Shown: positions 59,125-64,000 of the stretch, piece after piece
Layout of the letters: every line of letters begins with the position of its first letter
Position numbering within the stretch: the stretch's first letter is position 1
Source: Telopea speciosissima
Lineage: Eukaryota; Streptophyta; Magnoliopsida; Proteales; Proteaceae
Length of the DNA stretch: 64,000 nucleotides
Assembly: GCF_018873765.1 (NCBI RefSeq)
Contig: NC_057916.1
Coordinates: forward strand, 32,897,501-32,961,500
Direction: 5' to 3'
Notes under the pieces: model-generated
What the model saw: only the letters and a program-made list of their open reading frames with translations
The model's database searches: none
Told to the model about the DNA's origin: nothing
Translations under genes and position numbers: made by a program

Positions 59125-59335
59125 GGGCAAAGGTTCTCTGAGCACACCGCCGGAGTCTCTCTCTCACATATGAAATGACCTCTCTGCCCCCTCTTTTACA
59201 AAACCCTTCTGTTGCCCCTCGTTGATGCACTACACTATGCCGATGACTTCTCTCCCTGGCCACTCTTTACAAAACCATTCTGTTGCCCCTCATTGATGCA
59301 TTTCCCTATGCCGCTTACTCAGAAAACCCTCTCCC
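59125..59335. mobile_element. Candidate MITE with internal duplication
   Basis: The ends GGGCAAAGGTTCTCTGAG and CTCAGAAAACCCTCTCCC are inverted with about 5 mismatches and resemble the end of the 15689 element. A 60-bp block (CTGTTGCCCCTCRTTGATGC) occurs twice. No convincing target duplication. Confidence 0.4.
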
Positions 59336-59985
59336 TTATAATATAAAGAGTAGCACTCCCGTACCTTTCAGATCTCCCACAGGCCACAACAGCCCCTCGG
59401 GGTTCCTGCAATATAGGCTGAACCGCTGAAGTCCTATAAAGAACCAAGCTAGGAATAACTAAGTCATTTCACACAGGACCACCAAATGCAGTTAATTCAT
59501 TCTAATATGACAAATCAAATTACAAAATAGTAACCCACTACTAGATATTGTCGAGAGAGAACAACCATAACATCACTACAACAAAAACAAAGTTATGCTT
59601 AATTTAGTAATTTCATAGAGGATAATCAAATTTGCTTTTTTTCTTGGTGTGGTAATAATCAAATTTGCTTTTAGGAGTACCAGAATAAGTATGGTGTCAT
59701 AAGTCATAACACGAATTGTACTGCTGAACACTAGCCCAGAACAATCTGCCCTCTGTTGAGGCAAGAAATAGAGACACGATGGAGCCAGGGATCTTCAGAA
59801 AATCACCATATCATTCACCAAGCTTCAAAACATCTCATTCACAAGTGACCAAAACCTCTCATTACAATAAATATAGCCGATGTACATGAGAAACAGAAAC
59901 CATTCTACTACAGATGGAAAACTAAAGCATGAACAAATGCCAAGTAGTCAAATGGAGTGCTCACTAAGTTACACATCACCCAATC

Positions 59986-60126
59986 TCAAGAACTCTCAGT
60001 TGTGTTTGAGACCTTTACATCTTTTTTCTCATCCTCACCCACTGCAGAAGCTGTAGGTTTCTCTATGGCAGAGTCCATTGTAGATCCAGGTTCCTTTTTC
60101 AACTCTGACTCAAACTCCTTGGCTGC
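59986..60126 (-). CDS. TATA: Thylakoid TatA (THA4) C-terminal exon
   Basis: A single exon from an AG acceptor (TTGGTGCAG) at 60126 to the stop at 59986, 46 codons. It reads AAKEFESELKKEPGS, then an acidic/polar tail ending in VSNTTESS. In plant TatA the segment after GKTVKSFQQ is AAKEFESELK, so this is the end of the amphipathic helix plus the soluble tail. The protein is the pore-forming component of the chloroplast twin-arginine pathway, in the thylakoid membrane. The upstream exons (transit peptide, membrane helix, FGPKKLPE hinge) are not found up to position 64000; they probably lie beyond an intron of at least 3.9 kb expanded by the LTR fossil. It could also be an isolated exon of a dead copy, but the open frame and clean acceptor favour a real gene. 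Confidence 0.8.
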   Translation of the reverse strand, partial: AAKEFESELKKEPGSTMDSAIEKPTASAVGEDEKKDVKVSNTTESS

Positions 60127-61966
60127 CTGCACCAATAGACATACAATGCTCAAATACGTTAAACTTAACATCAAATAAAAATCATGTACCAACATATTCT
60201 TTCTGGAGCATTTGATTATAATGTTGGGCCACCAAATTCAAGCTCTAGACCATGAAAAAGCAACCAGTGTAGTAAGCTTAGAAAGAGTAAATCATGCCAA
60301 ATCTAAATGGATAGTTCAGATGGTACCAAGGGCATAAAATGTTTAAAACAACTTAGTAGTGCCATTTTAGTAAGTGAATGAACAAAACAAAACCATCTAG
60401 CTTCACCAGAGAAACTGTTAAGGGGGTTAGAGTCCACTTTATAGGAAAGACTGGTAACAATGTGTTTTGCTTTTCTTTACACAGGAGCCAAGATGTTTCA
60501 TCACTGGAGGAGATAATAAATCAAAATGATATTTCCAATACATCCATATTTGAGAGTGAACAGCTATACCAATTTCCCATGTGTACATTTAAATTTAAGC
60601 ACAGTATACCAAGGGCAAGGTGAAAGCTAGACAATTTCTCACTGTAGACAGTGTTATGTCCATAAATACGAGTGGGACAATATCTTGAGGAAGAAATGAG
60701 AACTGCCATCCTAGAATATCATTTATCTAAAAACCTAGAACACCTCAGTAAAATTTGCTTGGGGAGAAAGAGAAGTTCATGCCCTTGCAAATCTACAAAC
60801 AACTAACTAAAAGAAAAAACAAACAAGAAGAAATGAGAGACGCACTCCAGCCTGTTCTCAGACTACAAGTTGGATTCTTTTCTGCTAATAGGGCATATTT
60901 GGTTAAGCTTCTAGGGTTCTGCTTCTAAGGCCTCTAGAAAACAGCTTCTAATGATTATCGGGTTAGAAGGGCGGTCTAGTATTGAACATTCATTTGGAAT
61001 ATTTACCACCAGAAGGTGGAGAAGAAGCCCAAAAACCGAGAGGAGTGCTTCTCAGGCTTCTACAATTTATGGTGGTACAGATTCTAAATGAAATGTTCTT
61101 ATTGGATCCACCTTTTTTAATCCTCATAATCACTAGAAGTTGGGACTCTAGAAACCAAAAAGCTTAGCCAAACAAGCACCTACTCACAAATTAAGATTTC
61201 GATAAATACAACAGGCACTATAGCTAACCAACCAGCTACATTACACCTAATCAACATGTTCATGAAGAATAGCTGGACAAATTTTCATTGTTCAGTGACT
61301 TCAGTCTAAGTTCCTCTAGGTCAGTGGTATTACTTGCCATTATTATATTAGGGTTTTTTTCACTTGGACCAAGTAAAAGGCAATAAAAAGGAGGATTTTT
61401 GTTTATAACCGTTTCCTAGTTCTTTGTCTAAAACTCTGACTGCCACATTTCTAATGCATAAATGTGGAGTTCCTCTGGAAAAACCACCAATTAAACACCA
61501 AAATTTAACACAAGCGATCCCAGACCAAAGCCCATGCACAATAGTACGGAGGCATTTCCTATCAATTCCATTATCAAGTCAAAGCTCTTGACATCAAGAG
61601 AAATTACATATGAATACTTCTCAGATTAGAACCAATCTCTACCTAATATAATCAAAGTTAAACCCACAACAGAGGACATAGGGGAACCAATTAGCATAAA
61701 TCCACATGACCAATATAATAACGGTCCACCAATGACAGATACTTGGCCTCTCTTCTCTAATCTGACAGCTGAAATTGGTTCCCCTCAAAATTTTACTGAC
61801 ATGTTTCAATCAGCTTGGTGCCATGTGGGGTGCATATAATTGCCAATTTGCCATGATTGCACAAGCACAGCTACTATAACACATTCAGTATATCAGAATT
61901 CCTGAGCTGTTCATTCATGATATATCTAAGAATCAGTTAGTTATAAAAGTAACAATGGACGCTACC
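60127..61966. other. Probable TatA intron, no further exon seen
   Basis: AT-rich sequence. I searched by eye on the minus strand for the conserved TatA hinge and amphipathic-helix codons and found none. Confidence 0.5.
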
Positions 61967-63876
61967 TGTTATGTGTACATCATGTGCACAACATCATACA
62001 TAGGATATCTACATTATCGATGATTTGGATTATTTTAAGATAGTATTGTACGCAAGGTTCGTAATCTCGGATCTGATTGGCTGATTTTGGCCGGATCGGA
62101 TCAGGATCGACCGAGACCAATCCATCTGTACGGACAAGGGTAAAAATGTTTTTAAAAAATTGGATTTTTTACAAAAAAGTGTCCTATTTGCCCAAGTTTG
62201 GGCGGTCCCGATCCGATCCAATACCGAGATTACGAACCTTGATTGTACGTGAGTAAATAGGTGGGTTATTATGGTTATGTAACTAATAGAGTTTGGGAGT
62301 AGTGGGTAACAATGGTTATGTAACAGCTATGCTGCCTATTAATTAGTGATTTGGAAATGAAGAGGTACGCTGCATTTAAACTACAATTTCTCTTTGAGAG
62401 AATGGGGATTGGTGACCTCCTAATTACACTAAATTATTTATAATAACTCTCCATTTTTAACTTCTATTATCCTCTCCAAAATAAGTAAGCGCGTGCATGT
62501 ACCAGCTTGGTATCAGAGCAAGGGTAGAATGGACAAGCATGTAGATGGGCTAGAAGGAGAGGTTAGTTTGCTCAACGAGGGTAGAGGCTAATTCTGTCCA
62601 AACCTGATGGGCAACAACAAATCCTCACCAAACTCTCTGAAATCTTTGAGAGAATGATTTTGTTGGGCCCACATGTTGTGGAACCCAAGTTGGGTGAAAC
62701 ATATCTTCTTGGAATGGTTCGTCCTTCTTTCCAAAACCCTTCCTTACATACTACTATGTCCCAATAATCCTTCACCCCCAAATTGGTAAAATTGGATTTT
62801 CCCCTTACAACGGTGACAAAGATACAACTAGTTGGACGTGCAAGGTCGAGCAGTTCTTCCGATTCCATTAAACCCCCGAAGCAGAAAAGGTGGCATTGAC
62901 ATCCTTTCACCTCGATGGAGATGCTTAGTTATGGTATCAACTGTACAAACAAGTGAGGATGACATGTCCTCGCAGGGGTTTTGTGAGGGGCCATACGCTC
63001 GGTTTGATCTCACACAATTCTAGGATTCTGTTTTTTTGGACGAACTTGCAAAATTACAATAGACCGCTTCAATCCGGGAGTACCGGTTGAAGTTTGAAAA
63101 GACATTGGCGAAATTAGGAGCCTTATCTGCAAGCAGACAGGTAAACAGCTTTGTCAGCGGTTTGAAAGATAATATTAAAGCAAACGTCCTTGGTACCATC
63201 GCCCCACAACCTTATTTGTAGCTATCGAATTGGCCCAATTGTACGAGGCCTTTGACCACTCACTTGAGAAAAATAGAATTCCCCCTAACATAGAACCTCT
63301 TCCCATTCACCGACTCACTTCAACAGAGATGCAAGAAAGGCGGGTTAAGGGACTTGGTTACAATTGTAACAAGCGATTCATGCCTGGACATTGATGCAAG
63401 AAATTATTCTTAATCGAAGGTTGTTATGAAGCGGAGGAGGCCACGTGGTAAGATTAACGTGTTATTCAACAATGAGTTCCATCCTATAGTCTTGAGGACA
63501 AGGCCAGTCTAGCAGGAGGAGTTGTTACGTGGACACCATCATACATGGGATATCTACATTAGTGATGAGTCTACAACTCTACAATACTGATGATTAGGAT
63601 TATTTTAAGATAGTATTGTACGTGAATTAATTAGGTGGGTTACTGTGATTATATAACTAATAGTGTTATAGGAGTTGGGTAACAACGGTTATGAAACAAC
63701 TATGATGCCTATTAATTAGTGATTTAGAAATGAAGAGGTACGCTGGATTTAAACTACAATTTTTCTTTGCGAGAACGAGAATTGGCGACCTCCTAATTAC
63801 GCTAAATTATTCCTAAAAACTCTCCATTATTATCTTCTCTTACCCTCTCCAAAATAGGTAAGCATGTGCATGTACC
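61967..63876 (+). mobile_element. Compact LTR retrotransposon fossil, two LTRs and a gag-like remnant
   Basis: Direct repeats beginning TGTTATGTG (61967-62504, lengthened by a nested MITE) and TGTTACGTG (63523-63876) share the same order of landmarks: GGATATCTACATTA, CTATTAATTAGTGATTT, GAAGAGGTACGCTG and GTGCATGTACCA. TGGTATCAGAGC (62508-62519), complementary to initiator-Met tRNA, follows the left LTR as the primer-binding site, and a purine-rich GCAGGAGGAG tract precedes the right one. The 1-kb interior has worn gag-like coding (about 62760-63300) and no polymerase. It is broken and old; the family is probably Ty3/gypsy. Another TGGTATCAGAGC follows the right LTR. Confidence 0.75.
62053..62241. 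mobile_element. hAT-type MITE nested in the left LTR
   Basis: A 189-bp element with perfect 18-bp terminal inverted repeats (CAAGGTTCGTAATCTCGG) and a perfect 8-bp target duplication ATTGTACG (62045-62052, 62242-62249). The right LTR has the uninterrupted site, confirming the insertion. Confidence 0.9.
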
Positions 63877-64000
63877 AGTTTGGTATCAGAGCCAGGCACC
63901 ACGTCATGGTTTTGAGTCACAGAAGGGCTACCTGGATTAGAGTGAAAGCTGTTAACAAAGGGCTACCTGCTGCCAGACAGAAACCCTGAGGCAGAGTGGA
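63877..64000 (+). mobile_element. Second primer-binding site after the right LTR
   Basis: TGGTATCAGAGC at 63880-63891 follows the right LTR at the same spacing as after the left LTR, and the sequence after it differs from the first interior. The right LTR may therefore also serve as the left LTR of another element that runs off the window. Confidence 0.55.

Noticed and set aside
59150-59335. 9-bp target duplication around the 59.1-kb candidate MITE
   Set aside because: Flanks TTACTTATA and TTATAATAT agree too poorly to count.

Overview
This is nuclear DNA from a flowering plant, probably a dicot. The evidence is: split genes with ordinary GT-AG introns; plant-type families (a UNE12-like bHLH factor, a LysM receptor-like kinase, a PLS-class PPR protein, organellar Tat subunits); and AT-rich spacers full of plant transposons (hAT and Mutator-type MITEs, Au-like SINEs, L1 LINEs carrying an RNase H domain, LTR fossils). 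I cannot name the species.

Layout. 1-3.3 kb: a worn Ty3/gypsy-type gag fossil and a 1.03 kb hAT-type element, probably inside an intron of the next gene. 3.3-4.5 kb (+): the last six coding exons of the mitochondrial complex I 24-kDa subunit (NDUFV2). 7.1-13.4 kb (-): a complete seven-exon UNE12-like bHLH gene, convergent with NDUFV2; from memory, this gene pair is also adjacent in Arabidopsis. 13.5-33 kb: a gene-poor stretch of MITEs, LINE pieces, LTR-like remnants, and a second hAT-type element (26.7-29.4 kb) that holds an Au-like SINE, which itself holds a MITE.

33.5-56.9 kb is a tandem segmental duplication. The unit runs from intron 3 of a TatB-like gene (mitochondrial type) to the LysM1 region of a LysM receptor-like pseudokinase gene. 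Copy A (33.9-47.3 kb) keeps a TatB gene with all recognised exons and a 5'-truncated receptor. Copy B (49.7-56.5 kb) keeps a 3'-truncated TatB and a complete receptor (54.4-56.9 kb). That is the geometry of one tandem duplication whose breakpoints fell inside two genes. Between the copies lies about 2.4 kb of unrelated DNA holding an intact, intronless PPR gene (47.7-49.6 kb). Copy A later received a roughly 6.3 kb L1-type LINE, whose own reverse-transcriptase region contains an internal inversion of about 0.83 kb, and a 0.4 kb MITE.

57-64 kb: spacer with MITE pieces, then the last exon of a thylakoid TatA/THA4 gene (-), whose upstream exons are not seen. Within or beyond its intron is a compact LTR fossil with two LTRs, a gag-like remnant and a nested MITE with a perfect 8-bp target duplication.

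Functionally, the host genes concern organelles (complex I, TatB, TatA, PPR), chitin/LCO-type perception (LysM pseudokinase) and transcription (bHLH). Nothing suggests an operon-like system. The strongest unusual signals are structural: the duplication with its PPR-bearing junction, the nested hAT/SINE/MITE stack, the inverted LINE block, and long foldback elements.
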